Counted from the stretch's first letter, positions 25,447 through 33,797 are shown. The stretch: DNA of 64,000 nt from Hyphomicrobiales bacterium (GCA_003963455.1 RXJA01000108.1:62001-126000), one strand, 5' to 3'. Notes: generated from the letters alone by a model not told the origin. Translations and numbers: made by a program.

Positions 25447-26436
25447 CTAGCTCGGCGACGCGAGGCGAGACTGTCCTGCCCGGCGGCGCGCCTCGTCCTC
25501 CAAGGCGCGATTGAAGTCGCGGGCCTGCACCTGCTTACGGCGATCGATGATCATCGTCTTGACCGCCTGGGTGCAGACGCGCTCGATCTCGGCGTAGGAA
25601 TAGCCCTCCAGCGCGGCCGCATGCTGCAGCGGATCGAACGCGGTCGCGATGTTCTTGAACTTGAGCCGCAGGAAGCGGGCGATCATCGCGCGATCCGGCT
25701 TGTCGAACCAGACGACCTCGTCGAAGCGCCGCCAAACCGCCGGATCGAGGGATTGATCAAGGTTGGTCGCGGCGATCAGAAAGCCCTTCGGCTGAATATG
25801 ATCGATGAACAACAGAAGGCTGTTGACGACACGGCGCAGCTCATTGTGCTCGCTCGAGTCATCGCGCGAGCGCGCCAGCGCGTCGAACTCGTCAAAGAAC
25901 AGCACGCAGGGCTGTTTCCGGGCGAACTCGAAAATCTTGCGGACATTGCCAGCCGTCTCGCCCAGGTAGGACGAGATCAGCCTATCGAGCTTGACGAGGA
26001 ACAGCGGCAGACCGAGCTCGGCTGCAAAAATCTCCGCGCACAGCGTCTTGCCGCATCCCGGCGGGCCGCAGAACAGAAGCTTGGATCGGACCTTGAGGCC
26101 GTGACGCCGGATCTCGTCGGCGCGGCGAAACTCTTTGACGAGGCCGAGCAGCACCCGCACGTTCGTCGCCCCGAGCACGATATCATTGTGCGTGTGCTGC
26201 GGTTCAATCCGCTCGATGAAGTCGGCGGCTGCTTCGGGGAACGGAAGCAGGGGCGCAAGCGCCTTCGGACCGCTCGGCCGGCTTGGGCCGGCCTCAAGGG
26301 TCTTGCGCAGGCTGCGCGCCAGCACGCGGTTGTTCTTCTTTTCCTCTTCGCCGATGATTTGCTCCGCTACGGCCCGGAACTCATCGTCCCGACCGTAGCT
26401 GGCCAGCAATTTTTTCATCAACTCCCCGCGGGCCAT
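25447..26436 (-). CDS. ietA: IetA-like AAA+ ATPase
   Basis: 329-residue AAA+ ATPase with Walker A CGPPGCGKTLCAEIF (about residue 125), Walker B CVLFFDEFDALARSRDD (about 180), sensor-1 Asn in IAATNLDQSLDPAVW and arginine finger region ERRFDEVVWFD. The C terminus has the helical-lid pattern EGYSYAEIERVCTQA. It precedes the S8 protease gene in one operon. In the IetAS scheme the ATPase restrains or activates the protease. Start ATG follows a GAAAGTAAAGC leader; the unit is probably transcribed from upstream of 26436. Confidence 0.87.
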   Translation of the reverse strand: MARGELMKKLLASYGRDDEFRAVAEQIIGEEEKKNNRVLARSLRKTLEAGPSRPSGPKALAPLLPFPEAAADFIERIEPQHTHNDIVLGATNVRVLLGLVKEFRRADEIRRHGLKVRSKLLFCGPPGCGKTLCAEIFAAELGLPLFLVKLDRLISSYLGETAGNVRKIFEFARKQPCVLFFDEFDALARSRDDSSEHNELRRVVNSLLLFIDHIQPKGFLIAATNLDQSLDPAVWRRFDEVVWFDKPDRAMIARFLRLKFKNIATAFDPLQHAAALEGYSYAEIERVCTQAVKTMIIDRRKQVQARDFNRALEDEARRRAGQSRLASPS

Positions 26437-26546
26437 GGCTCTGCTTTACTTTCTCCTGTTGGGCGAATCATAACCGCAAATGCAGCGTTTCACGATGGGG
26501 TTACTGCCCGATTTAAACAACGCAAATCACCATCGTCGGGCGACAT

Positions 26547-26595
26547 CTAAAGCACCCCCCACGCCCGATACCTGTCTCTGCCGGTCGCCTCCCGC
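26547..26595. repeat. right 49-bp direct repeat flanking ietAS
   Basis: Natural 3' end of the DUF1612-like gene; matches the copy at 22450-22498 at 46 of 49 positions (mismatches at offsets 7, 25 and 34). Confidence 0.8.
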
Positions 26596-27764
26596 AGACC
26601 GAGCTCCCCGACCAGGTCCTGGGCGGCGCGTGGCGTGATCCTCAGCTCCTGCGCGATCATGCCGGCCGAGACGATCGGCCGGGCCAACACATAGTCGATC
26701 AGCGCCGGCAGCCGGGAGGTGGAGCGGCGGCCGGCGAGCTTGCGGGCCAGCAGGGTGCGGGCAGTCTGCCAACGGTCGTGATCCTTGAGACCGGCCTCGG
26801 CCGCGGCCGCGATCGCCTCCAACTGAACGGCGAGGCGGGAGGCCGCGTCGCGTGGCCGCCGCCGCTCGCGCGGGATCGCTTTGAGGCCGTCATGGAGGCA
26901 AGGCAGGTGCGAGCGCGCCTTTCCCCGCGCCCGCAGCAGCGCGGCGGCGAGCAGCCGGCCGAGCCATGGCGCGTGCTGTAGCGGTTCCAGCGCGTGCCAC
27001 GCGTCGGCGGCGATCGCCGTCGCCAGCGCCGGCGGCAGGTTGCGTGTCTGGTCCACGACCGCTCGCCATGCGTCGAGACGTTCATCTTCGTCCCAGTCGA
27101 GATCGTAGACCAGCGGGTCTCGCTCGGGTCGCTTCGGGCGCCGATCGGTTGTCTCGCCGGCCAGCGTGCGGTCGGCTTGGGCGATCGCGGCGTCGACGGC
27201 CGCGAAGATGTCGGCCATCCGGTCGTCGGCTGGGGCCACGCGAAACCGCTCGGGCGCATCCGCCTCACTGTCTTCGTCTTCGCGATCGCGCACCTCATCC
27301 TCTTCCTCATTCCGGTTGCCGCGTTCCTCCTCCCGGTCGCCCTGCTCTCCCCTGCCCCGCAGCCCGGCCAGGCCGGCCACCGACAGCGCCCAGTCGGGCT
27401 TGGCGTCGGCGATGCGCCGTCGCGTTCGCAGAACGGCGTGGGCGCGCGTGAGCTCGTGGGTCGGGGCGCGGACGTCCATGCCGGCGTCGTGGAGGACGAG
27501 ATCGTCGAGATGGACGAGCTCGCCTTCCAGCCACAGGGCGGCAGCGGCGTCTGAGAAGTGGGTCCGGGCGATCCAGCCGTCGCGGACCGGGCTCCTGGCC
27601 AGCCGCTCGTCGAGGCGGGCCAGCGCGTCTTCGGCCGCCGCGAGCGGGCCGGCGATCTGGCTCCAAGGTAGCGGATCCGGGATCTGGTAGGCGGAGGGCA
27701 AGGTCTTGATAACCTTAACGTGAATCGGTGAAACGGAAGCTATCACGGCGTTGGCTTCCGTCAT
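26547..27764 (-). CDS. DUF1612-like (RHE_PE00001 family) HTH protein
   Basis: 405 residues, a plasmid-associated alphaproteobacterial family known as RHE_PE00001. The N-terminal part has LPWSQIAGPLAAAEDALARL and RTHFSDAAAALWLEGELVHL, DDLVLHDAGMDVRAPTHELT; the middle is a low-complexity acid/Arg linker; the C-terminal DUF1612/HTH region includes VSAGMIAQELRITPRAAQDL followed by VGELGLREATGRDRY. Probably a DNA-binding regulator of mobile-element genes; target unknown. The last 49 bases are the right copy of the repeat flanking ietAS. A perfect 11-bp inverted repeat lies 27 bases upstream of the start. Confidence 0.8.
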   Translation of the reverse strand: MTEANAVIASVSPIHVKVIKTLPSAYQIPDPLPWSQIAGPLAAAEDALARLDERLARSPVRDGWIARTHFSDAAAALWLEGELVHLDDLVLHDAGMDVRAPTHELTRAHAVLRTRRRIADAKPDWALSVAGLAGLRGRGEQGDREEERGNRNEEEDEVRDREDEDSEADAPERFRVAPADDRMADIFAAVDAAIAQADRTLAGETTDRRPKRPERDPLVYDLDWDEDERLDAWRAVVDQTRNLPPALATAIAADAWHALEPLQHAPWLGRLLAAALLRARGKARSHLPCLHDGLKAIPRERRRPRDAASRLAVQLEAIAAAAEAGLKDHDRWQTARTLLARKLAGRRSTSRLPALIDYVLARPIVSAGMIAQELRITPRAAQDLVGELGLREATGRDRYRAWGVL

Positions 27765-27791
27765 AGCGATGCCTTCTGGCGCATGCTTCTC

Positions 27792-27820
27792 ACTATCGAT
27801 AACTAACCCTTATCGATAGT
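27792..27820. promoter_or_regulatory. perfect 11-bp inverted repeat upstream of the DUF1612-like gene
   Basis: ACTATCGATAA, a 7-base spacer CTAACCC, then TTATCGATAGT. The arms are perfect complements, the site is AT-rich against the local background, and it lies about 27 bases before the start codon on the minus strand. An operator for the encoded HTH protein or a recombinase site are the likely readings. Confidence 0.6.
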
Positions 27821-27964
27821 GTTGGACACCCGTACGCAAATCAGCGATTCTGGCGGTCCTCAGCCCGGAAAATCACGCCACCCGGCGCTCAGATCGACGA
27901 GAGGACGCCACCGCTGCCAGCCCCCTCCCCTCTTCCGGAAGCCCTCGGCCGCCGGCGGCGGCCA

Positions 27965-28411
27965 TCACTCGGTCCGCGGCACGCTTCGGTGCGGCGCGCT
28001 GGTTGTGACCTCGCCACGCGCGATCGCCACGAAGCGGCGCTTGACCTCGGCGAAAAGGCCCGGCGTCAGAGCGCCGTAGTAGCCGCTATCCGTATCGATG
28101 TTGCGCAGGTCCGGCCCCGGCCAGGTGAAGCGGTTGCTTTCGGTCAGCACGATCCAGGAGCGCTCGTCGTCGAGCCGCAGGCGGCTCTTGACCTCTGCCG
28201 GGATCTCGATCGCATCGGCCGGGTTCGCCGGCGGCGTGTGCGTGATCGGCAGGACGCGCACGATCGGCGCGCCCTCCTCCGTCGTCATGACGATCGCCAG
28301 CACCAGGCAGGGCCGGTCCTTGTCGCCCTCCTCTCGGCCCTCGCGGTGCTGCCAGTCCCACAAATAGGCGTAGCGGAAAACCCAGCCGAGCCTGATCTCT
28401 GTTGGCAGCAC
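27965..28411 (-). CDS. PemK/MazF-like toxin
   Basis: 148 residues. The segment LGWVFRYAYLWDWQHREGRE then DKDRPCLVLAIVMTTEEG matches the start of PemK/MazF-type ribonuclease toxins (GxI/V...KxRPxLVV), with ITHTPPANPADAIEIPAEVK after it. Catalytic-type residues are not certain by eye. It follows a Phd antitoxin gene with a 3-base gap, so the two form a type II toxin-antitoxin operon that could stabilise the replicon. The family is often annotated as growth inhibitor PemK in this lineage. Confidence 0.75.
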   Translation of the reverse strand: MLPTEIRLGWVFRYAYLWDWQHREGREEGDKDRPCLVLAIVMTTEEGAPIVRVLPITHTPPANPADAIEIPAEVKSRLRLDDERSWIVLTESNRFTWPGPDLRNIDTDSGYYGALTPGLFAEVKRRFVAIARGEVTTSAPHRSVPRTE

Positions 28412-28414
28412 GCC

Positions 28415-28684
28415 TCAGCCGGCCGTTTGCTTCGCTGCGGTGCCGACCTGGTCGGGATCCGGCGTCATCTCGGCGGCCTCGACTGCGGCGATCTCGGCCT
28501 CGCTCAGGTCGATGGTGCGCTGGACGCGGCGGTCGCGCTTCGACAGGCGGACGAAGTCCTCGTAGGCCATCAGCACGGTGCGCGGGCGGCCGTTCTTGGT
28601 GATCACCACCGGCTCGCGCACGGCGGCGTCCTGATAGGCGCCGAAATTCTTGGAGACCTCGGCGGCAGTCACGGTGGAAGCCAT
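28415..28684 (-). CDS. Phd/YefM-family antitoxin
   Basis: 89 residues with the Phd fold: MASTVTAAEVSKNFGAYQDA followed by REPVVITKNGRPRTVLMAYEDFVRL, the standard DNA-binding N terminus, and an acidic flexible C terminus (EAEIAAVEAAEMTPD) that would wrap the toxin. It precedes the PemK-like gene by three bases. A TTCCG-N7-CGGAA inverted repeat upstream is a plausible autoregulatory operator. Confidence 0.87.
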   Translation of the reverse strand: MASTVTAAEVSKNFGAYQDAAVREPVVITKNGRPRTVLMAYEDFVRLSKRDRRVQRTIDLSEAEIAAVEAAEMTPDPDQVGTAAKQTAG

Positions 28685-28700
28685 GATCGGTTCTCCTTTG

Positions 28701-28717
28701 TTCCGGAATATACGGAA
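28701..28717. promoter_or_regulatory. inverted repeat upstream of the antitoxin gene
   Basis: TTCCG-N7-CGGAA, about 17 bases from the antitoxin start and 30 from the divergent hypothetical gene. Position and symmetry fit an operator bound by the Phd-type antitoxin. Confidence 0.5.
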
Positions 28718-28746
28718 ATCCCGTTAATCCCGCAAGAGGCTACGCC

Positions 28747-29841
28747 ATGACCCGTTCCGCGGTCCGCCTGCCCGACGCAGCCTCCGTGCAGGTCGCCTTG
28801 GCCGAGCTCGACCCGACCTCGGCCGATGCGGCCCTTGTCCCCGCGCTCTCCGCCGCCTTTCCGGGTTTCGACTTCAGCCTCGCCCATGTCGACGACGAAT
28901 ATTGGCGCGACACCCGGTCAGTCATCCGACCAGACGGGATGTGGATCGGCGAACTCCGACCGTGGATGACGGCCGAGCTCGCCAAAGACGGCGGCGACGT
29001 CAAGGCGGTCTGGACGCGCCTCAGGGAAACCGACCTGCAGATCACCGAGTGGCGCGGCACCAGCGCCTTCGTCTTCGCACCGACAGGCCCCGCAGCCGCC
29101 GACTACATCCAGATCGCACTCGGCCGCGAGATCGAGTGGCGCGCCGGTCCCATCGTCAACCCGGACTACCGCCCATGGGGCGAGGAGGAACTGCTCGATC
29201 CCGGCTGGCCTCGAGATAAGCCGCTGCCCGACTCGGCTCGCCTCGTCGGCCCCGTCTACCGCCTGCTCGACCGCGCCGGCGGGGCCTTCGTCCACGTCCG
29301 CAGTTTCCTTGACCGCTGCGACCGCGTGGAGCGCGAAAAGCGCGAGGCCAAGCGTCCCGAGATGGAGCGGCGCGTCGTCCGGGAGACCGGACCGCACGGC
29401 GTGACGCGCGAAACCCCGTTTCTTGAGCTGGTGCCGGACTATTTCGAGTTTGTGCCGCGCGAGGTGAGGTTCTTCCGGGACTGGGAAGCCTCAAGCGCGG
29501 GCGCCCAGCGCGTCTTCACGCACTGGGCGCTCGACGCTCGCGATTACACCCACAAAGGCGAGCGCGAGGTCGGCTTCATTCCTCGCCCATTGAAGATGCC
29601 GAGTGACCGCTTGCTCATGACGCCTGAGACGACCGTTCATCAATTGATGGATCGCATCGAGGCGATCGATCGTGAGATCGCCCTGCCCTTCGGCTGGTTC
29701 TTTCTCATGACGCACGGCCACTGGGTGGAGGCCGATGTCGGTCTCGCGATCGCGGACGCCCTCAAGGCCCAGCGGGTGCGCTTGCCCGATCCGGACGCCG
29801 CCGTGCTTTTGTGCTGGGCCGAACAGACCTACGGCTTCTGA
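28747..29841 (+). CDS. conserved hypothetical protein beside the integrase
   Basis: 364 residues, rich in aromatic and charged residues, no signal peptide or membrane segment. Landmarks are FPGFDFSLAHVDDEYWRDTR, ITEWRGTSAFVFAP, PDYFEFVPREVRFFRDWEAS and a C-terminal FGWFFLMTHGHWVEADVG. No family is recognised. It ends seven bases before the ATG of a tyrosine recombinase, so it is probably co-expressed with it and may be part of the integration or maintenance module. Alphaproteobacterial plasmids often carry a gene of this size here. Confidence 0.65.
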   Translation: MTRSAVRLPDAASVQVALAELDPTSADAALVPALSAAFPGFDFSLAHVDDEYWRDTRSVIRPDGMWIGELRPWMTAELAKDGGDVKAVWTRLRETDLQITEWRGTSAFVFAPTGPAAADYIQIALGREIEWRAGPIVNPDYRPWGEEELLDPGWPRDKPLPDSARLVGPVYRLLDRAGGAFVHVRSFLDRCDRVEREKREAKRPEMERRVVRETGPHGVTRETPFLELVPDYFEFVPREVRFFRDWEASSAGAQRVFTHWALDARDYTHKGEREVGFIPRPLKMPSDRLLMTPETTVHQLMDRIEAIDREIALPFGWFFLMTHGHWVEADVGLAIADALKAQRVRLPDPDAAVLLCWAEQTYGF

Positions 29842-29848
29842 GGTCACC

Positions 29849-31018
29849 ATGGACGATATCGTCAAACGCCGATCCCTCGACGCCGAATCGCAACGCGCCC
29901 TCGAGCTCGACACGCTGTCGGCCATCCTGCCGATGGACCGGCGCGATCGGCTGGCGCAGCTGCTCACCGACGACGACGTCGCGACGCTGAAGCATCTCGC
30001 CAAGGAAGGCATGGGCGAGAACAGCCTTCGCGCGCTCACGTCGGATCTTGCCTATCTCGAAGCCTGGGCGCTCGCGGCCACCGGCGAGCCGCTGGCGTGG
30101 CCCGCGACGGAGGCGCTCGCGTTGAAGTTCGTCGCGCATCATCTGTGGGACCCGGAAAAGCGCGCGGGCGATCCGCGCCACGGCATGCCGGCCAACGTCG
30201 CAGCCGAACTGCACGCCGAAGGCCTGTTGCGAAGCGAGGGGCCGCATGCACCGAATACGGTGAAGCGGCGCCTTGCAAGCTGGGGGACGCTGCATCGCTG
30301 GAAGGGGATCGAAAGTCCGCTCACCGCGCCCAGCCTGCGCTCGGCTGTGCGACTGGCGGTGCGCGCTTCGCCGCGGCCGCGGCGCCGCAAGAGCAAGCGC
30401 GCCGTGACGCGCGACGTCCTCGACCGGCTGACGGCGACCTGCACGACGGATCGGCTGGCCGACACGCGCGACCTCGCCATCCTGCTGCTGGCCTTCGCCT
30501 CCGGCGGGCGGCGGCGCAGCGAGGTGGCGCGGCTGCGGGTCGATCAGCTGAGCGACAAACCCGGCGTTCCGCTTGATCCGCTCGATCCGAATTCGCCGAC
30601 GCTGCCGTGCATCTCGATCCAGCTCGGTCGCACGAAAACCGGCGACGCCGATGACGAGGGGAGGGTGTTCCTGGTCGGCCCGCCGGTCGAGGCCTTGCGG
30701 GAGTGGCTCGATCGAGCTGATATCCGGAAAGGCGCGATCTTCCGCGCGATCGACCGTTGGGAGGCGCTCGAGGAGCGCGCGCTGACCCCCCAATCGATCA
30801 ATCTGATCGTCAAGCGGCGCTGCACGATGGCTGAGCTCGACCCCAAAGAGTTCGCTGCGCATGGATTGCGGGCAGGGTACCTCACCGAAGCGGCGCGCCA
30901 GGGCATTGGCTTGCCCGAGGCAATGCAGCAGTCGCAGCATCGGTCTGTGCAGCAGGCTGCGAGCTATTACAACGAGGCAGAGCGCGCGCAGGGCAGGGCG
31001 GCCCGTCTTGGGATCTAG
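29849..31018 (+). CDS. tyrosine-type site-specific recombinase
   Basis: 389 residues from the ATG at 29849 (a longer open frame reaches back into the previous gene). The catalytic set is visible: Arg in ASGGRRRSEVARLR, Lys in LGRTKTGDAD, His-x-x-Arg in AAHGLRAGYLTEAA, His in SQHRSVQQAA and the nucleophile Tyr in ASYYNEAE. The N-terminal SAM-like core-binding domain is in residues about 40-170. It resembles integrase/resolvase proteins that resolve repABC plasmid multimers or mediate integration. It lies 470 bases upstream of repA, between the hypothetical gene and the parS sites. Confidence 0.9.
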   Translation: MDDIVKRRSLDAESQRALELDTLSAILPMDRRDRLAQLLTDDDVATLKHLAKEGMGENSLRALTSDLAYLEAWALAATGEPLAWPATEALALKFVAHHLWDPEKRAGDPRHGMPANVAAELHAEGLLRSEGPHAPNTVKRRLASWGTLHRWKGIESPLTAPSLRSAVRLAVRASPRPRRRKSKRAVTRDVLDRLTATCTTDRLADTRDLAILLLAFASGGRRRSEVARLRVDQLSDKPGVPLDPLDPNSPTLPCISIQLGRTKTGDADDEGRVFLVGPPVEALREWLDRADIRKGAIFRAIDRWEALEERALTPQSINLIVKRRCTMAELDPKEFAAHGLRAGYLTEAARQGIGLPEAMQQSQHRSVQQAASYYNEAERAQGRAARLGI

Positions 31019-31126
31019 TGCGAGGACCGCTCACAGTGCGAAATCGCGCGAACCTGCGGTAAAGGGGCGCCTCGTCCTGGTCGATCGGTTCGTGCTGAAG
31101 TCGATGGACGTGGCTACGAAGGGAAA

Positions 31127-31142
31127 GTTCTCAGCTGAGAAC
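31127..31142. promoter_or_regulatory. parS site 1 (repABC centromere)
   Basis: GTTCTCAGCTGAGAAC is a perfect 16-bp palindrome and matches the repABC parS consensus GTTNNCNGCNGNNAAC at every fixed position. It would bind RepB. Preceded by GGGAAA, as is site 2. Confidence 0.85.
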
Positions 31143-31269
31143 TTCAGCGGTACCCTCCTTGCCCAAGGTTGCTGCAAAGGCCCGCTCTCGGCGCGTCACC
31201 ATTCGCCGCGCAGTCCGAAACACGCTAACAGCTTTCGGCTATCCCGCCTATCGATCGTCTAACGGGAAA

Positions 31270-31285
31270 GTTCTCAGGTGAGAAC
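31270..31285. promoter_or_regulatory. parS site 2 (one mismatch)
   Basis: GTTCTCAGGTGAGAAC, 143 bases after site 1, differs from it only in the central base pair and keeps the same GGGAAA prefix. Probably a weaker second RepB site. Confidence 0.75.
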
Positions 31286-31400
31286 TCTTCAGGTCGGTCT
31301 TCGAAATTGAGTGGCGGCGCGCACGACCGCACAGCGGCTCCAGCCGATGCAATGCGACTCGCGTATGCTTTAGCGGCGATCGGACCATCCCGCCACATTG

Positions 31401-31456
31401 GTTAATGCGCGTTAACTCTAAATCGCTTGACCGACTCGGACGAACAAGAGAATTTA
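31401..31456 (+). promoter_or_regulatory. repA promoter and operator candidate
   Basis: GTTAA-N6-TTAAC (31401-31416) is an inverted repeat just ahead of TTGACC (31427-31432) and an AGAATT-type -10 at about 31449. The start of repA is 35 bases further on. RepA proteins of repABC cassettes repress their own operon, and this palindrome is the natural candidate site. Confidence 0.45.
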
Positions 31457-31490
31457 CGCTCGACACGAGAAATAGCGGCATCGAGCGTAG

Positions 31491-32714
31491 ATGACAGAGC
31501 TAACACAAATTGACCCCAGTCATCGCACCGGAAAAAAGGTGCGCTCGTTGACTCGGTTGATCGAGTCGGACGCCGACTTGCTCAGTGCGCAGCTGAAGGA
31601 GCTGCGAACCCGCGCCTTCCCTCCAGCGGCTGAAAAGGAGCTGCGCAAATTCACGTCGGGTGAAGCCGCCAAGCTGGTTGGCGTCACCGACGCATACATT
31701 CGTCAATTGTCGATCTCCGGTGACGTTCCGGAAACTGAAAAGAATGCGCGCGGGCGCCGCTTGTTTACGCTCGAACAGATTCACGAGGTCCGGCGAACGC
31801 TCGCCCGCTCGAAGCCGACATATCTGCCGACACGTCGCAAGGGCGATCATCTCCAGGTGATTGCTGTAACCAACTTCAAGGGCGGGTCCGGCAAAACAAC
31901 CACTGCCGCACATGTCGCGCAGTACTTCGCAATGCGTGGGTTCCGTACTCTCGCCATCGACCTTGACCCCCAGGCTTCGTTGTCGGCGCTTTTCGGATTG
32001 CAGCCGGAATTTGACCTACAAGAGAACGACACCCTTTACGGCGCGATCCGCTACGACGACCAGCAACGCCCGATGAGCGACGTTATCCGGACGACCTACT
32101 TCGCCGGTCTCGATATCGTTCCCGGCAATCTGGAGCTTCAGGAATTTGAGCACGACACGCCGCGTGTGCTCGCCGAGGGCCGCCGTAGCTCCGACCGAAT
32201 GTTTTTCTCCCGCATCGCTACGGCGTTGGCTTCGGTAGAAGATCGGTATGACGTTGTAATCCTCGACTGCCCGCCCTCGCTCGGCTTTCTCACGCTCTCG
32301 GCGCTCTGCGCCGCGAGGAGCGTCCTCGTCACCATTCATCCGCAAATGCTGGACGTCGCGTCGATGTCCCAGTTCCTGCACATGACCTCCAGCCTCCTTG
32401 ACGTTGTCGAGAAGGCGGGGGGTGACGCTGACTACGACTTCTTCCGATACGCGATCACGCGATACGAGCCTTCCGACGGGCCACAGGGCCAAATCGTCGG
32501 CCTGATGCGAAGCTTGTTTGGGGAGCGTGTCCTTACGACCCCGATCCTTAAGTCGACTGCGATTGCAGACGCCGGGCTGACGAAGCAGACCCTTTACGAG
32601 ATCGGCCGCGAGAATTTTACCCGCAGCACCTACGACCGAGCGATCGAGGCGCTCGATACAGTCCATGCCGAAATTGAGAGCCTTGTCCTTGAGGCTTGGG
32701 GGAGGGCGACATGA
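31491..32714 (+). CDS. repA: plasmid partitioning ATPase RepA
   Basis: 407-residue ParA-type ATPase of a repABC cassette. The N-terminal MerR-like HTH (FTSGEAAKLVGVTDAYIRQL) precedes the deviant Walker A FKGGSGKTTTAAH near residue 131, switch-type LAIDLDPQASLSAL and Walker B VVILDCPPSLGFLTL. Such RepA proteins bind DNA through the N-terminal domain to repress repABC, and form nucleoid-bound filaments or gradients with RepB-parS for segregation. The stop overlaps the repB ATG (ATGA). Two parS sites lie upstream of it. Confidence 0.95.
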   Translation: MTELTQIDPSHRTGKKVRSLTRLIESDADLLSAQLKELRTRAFPPAAEKELRKFTSGEAAKLVGVTDAYIRQLSISGDVPETEKNARGRRLFTLEQIHEVRRTLARSKPTYLPTRRKGDHLQVIAVTNFKGGSGKTTTAAHVAQYFAMRGFRTLAIDLDPQASLSALFGLQPEFDLQENDTLYGAIRYDDQQRPMSDVIRTTYFAGLDIVPGNLELQEFEHDTPRVLAEGRRSSDRMFFSRIATALASVEDRYDVVILDCPPSLGFLTLSALCAARSVLVTIHPQMLDVASMSQFLHMTSSLLDVVEKAGGDADYDFFRYAITRYEPSDGPQGQIVGLMRSLFGERVLTTPILKSTAIADAGLTKQTLYEIGRENFTRSTYDRAIEALDTVHAEIESLVLEAWGRAT

Positions 32715-33697
32715 ATAAGCGCCGCGACCAACTGAAGGCCATGATGGCGCCGATCACCGCGCCAACCGCCCCGAGCGAAGATCGGCCGACGCGCCCGCCG
32801 GTGTCATCCGGTTCGCTAAAAGCAATGGGTCTCTCGCTGAAGAGCCTGTCCGACGATGCGGACGAGGCCCGGGCGCTACGGGCGCAACTCGCGTCGGGCG
32901 CCCAAGTTGTCGAGATTGATCCCAACCTCGTCGATCCCGCGTTCATACGCGATCGCCTCAATGTCAGCGATGGAGACGAGTTCGAGGCGTTCAAGGCTGG
33001 ACTGTCCGAGGATGGGCAACAAGTTCCGATCCTCGTTCGCCCGCGAATCGACGCTCCCGGACGCTACCAGGCCGCATATGGACATCGCCGGGTCGCGGCG
33101 CTTCGTGCCCTCGGCCGGCCTGTTAAGGCGATTGTGCGCCCGCTTAGCGACGAGGAGTTGGTCGTCGCTCAAGGCAAAGAGAATACAGATCGCAAGGATC
33201 TCTCGTTCATCGAGCGCGCGCTGTTCGCGGCCAGACTTGAGGATCGTGGCATTGCACGTGCGGCAATCATGTCGGCGCTCTCGGTGCCAAAGGGAAATCT
33301 GTCGACGATGATTTCTCTTGTCAGAGAACTTCCCGAAGACCTCATCATCGCTATTGGCGCGGCCCCGAAGGTCGGGCGCCCGCGTTGGGAGCAATTGGCG
33401 TCGCTGGTGAAGCAAGACGATACGAAATGGCGCGACGTGGTTTCCGATGCAAATTTTCAGGCCGGCCCGAGCGATGCCCGCTTCGAGCGAATGTTGAAGG
33501 CCCTGGTTCGCCGTCCCAAGAAGCCTGCGACGCATATCGTCAAATCTGACGATGGAAAGCAGGTTGCGCGCATCGAGCGCGCCAAGGATCAAACCCGCCT
33601 CACGATCGACAATCGTCACGCACCCGACTTCGGAGCGTATCTTGTCGATCAGCTGCCCGAGATCTATGCGGCGTTCAAGCGCCGCGCAGATGCGTGA
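32711..33697 (+). CDS. repB: plasmid partitioning protein RepB
   Basis: 328 residues from the ATG at 32711, which overlaps repA. ParB family: the N-terminal ParB domain contains QQVPILVRPRIDAPGRYQAA, YGHRRVAALRALGRPVKAI and ENTDRKDLSFIERALFA, followed by an HTH (RAAIMSALSVPKGNLSTMIS) that should recognise the parS palindromes at 31127 and 31270. It also binds RepA. C-terminal part carries AGPSDARFERMLKALVRR. Typical length for repABC RepB. Confidence 0.94.
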   Translation: MNKRRDQLKAMMAPITAPTAPSEDRPTRPPVSSGSLKAMGLSLKSLSDDADEARALRAQLASGAQVVEIDPNLVDPAFIRDRLNVSDGDEFEAFKAGLSEDGQQVPILVRPRIDAPGRYQAAYGHRRVAALRALGRPVKAIVRPLSDEELVVAQGKENTDRKDLSFIERALFAARLEDRGIARAAIMSALSVPKGNLSTMISLVRELPEDLIIAIGAAPKVGRPRWEQLASLVKQDDTKWRDVVSDANFQAGPSDARFERMLKALVRRPKKPATHIVKSDDGKQVARIERAKDQTRLTIDNRHAPDFGAYLVDQLPEIYAAFKRRADA

Positions 33698-33743
33698 ACC
33701 GCGTACCCTGACAACACGAAAGGAACTGTAGCGGCAAAAGAAA

Positions 33744-33777
33744 AAGGCCCCCGAAACGTCTCCGTCCCGGAAGCCCT
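33744..33777 (-). terminator. intrinsic terminator of the repABC ctRNA
   Basis: Minus-strand hairpin with a 15-pair stem and GAGA loop, followed by a TTTTTCTTTT-type tract running toward 33735. Confidence 0.75.
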
Positions 33778-33791
33778 CGTCTTGTTTGGCG
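33744..33791 (-). ncRNA. ctRNA (antisense inc RNA) between repB and repC
   Basis: repABC plasmids encode a short antisense RNA in this gap that represses repC and sets copy number and incompatibility. Here the minus strand has -35 TTGACT (33826-33821), a 17-base spacer, -10 TCTCTA (33803-33798), and a start near 33790. The product ends in a 15-bp stem (33777-33763 with 33758-33744, some G-U pairs) with loop GAGA and a T-rich tail. Size about 50 nt. Prediction, but all parts are in the expected places. Confidence 0.75.
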
Positions 33792-33797
33792 ACAGAT

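Noticed and set aside
23868..25514. A 548-residue open frame on the plus strand across ietS.
   Set aside because: Antisense shadow of a clearly identified protease; no homology or start signal.
29762..30940. A 392-residue minus-strand frame across the recombinase.
   Set aside because: Shadow of the tyrosine recombinase, which has all catalytic residues on the plus strand.
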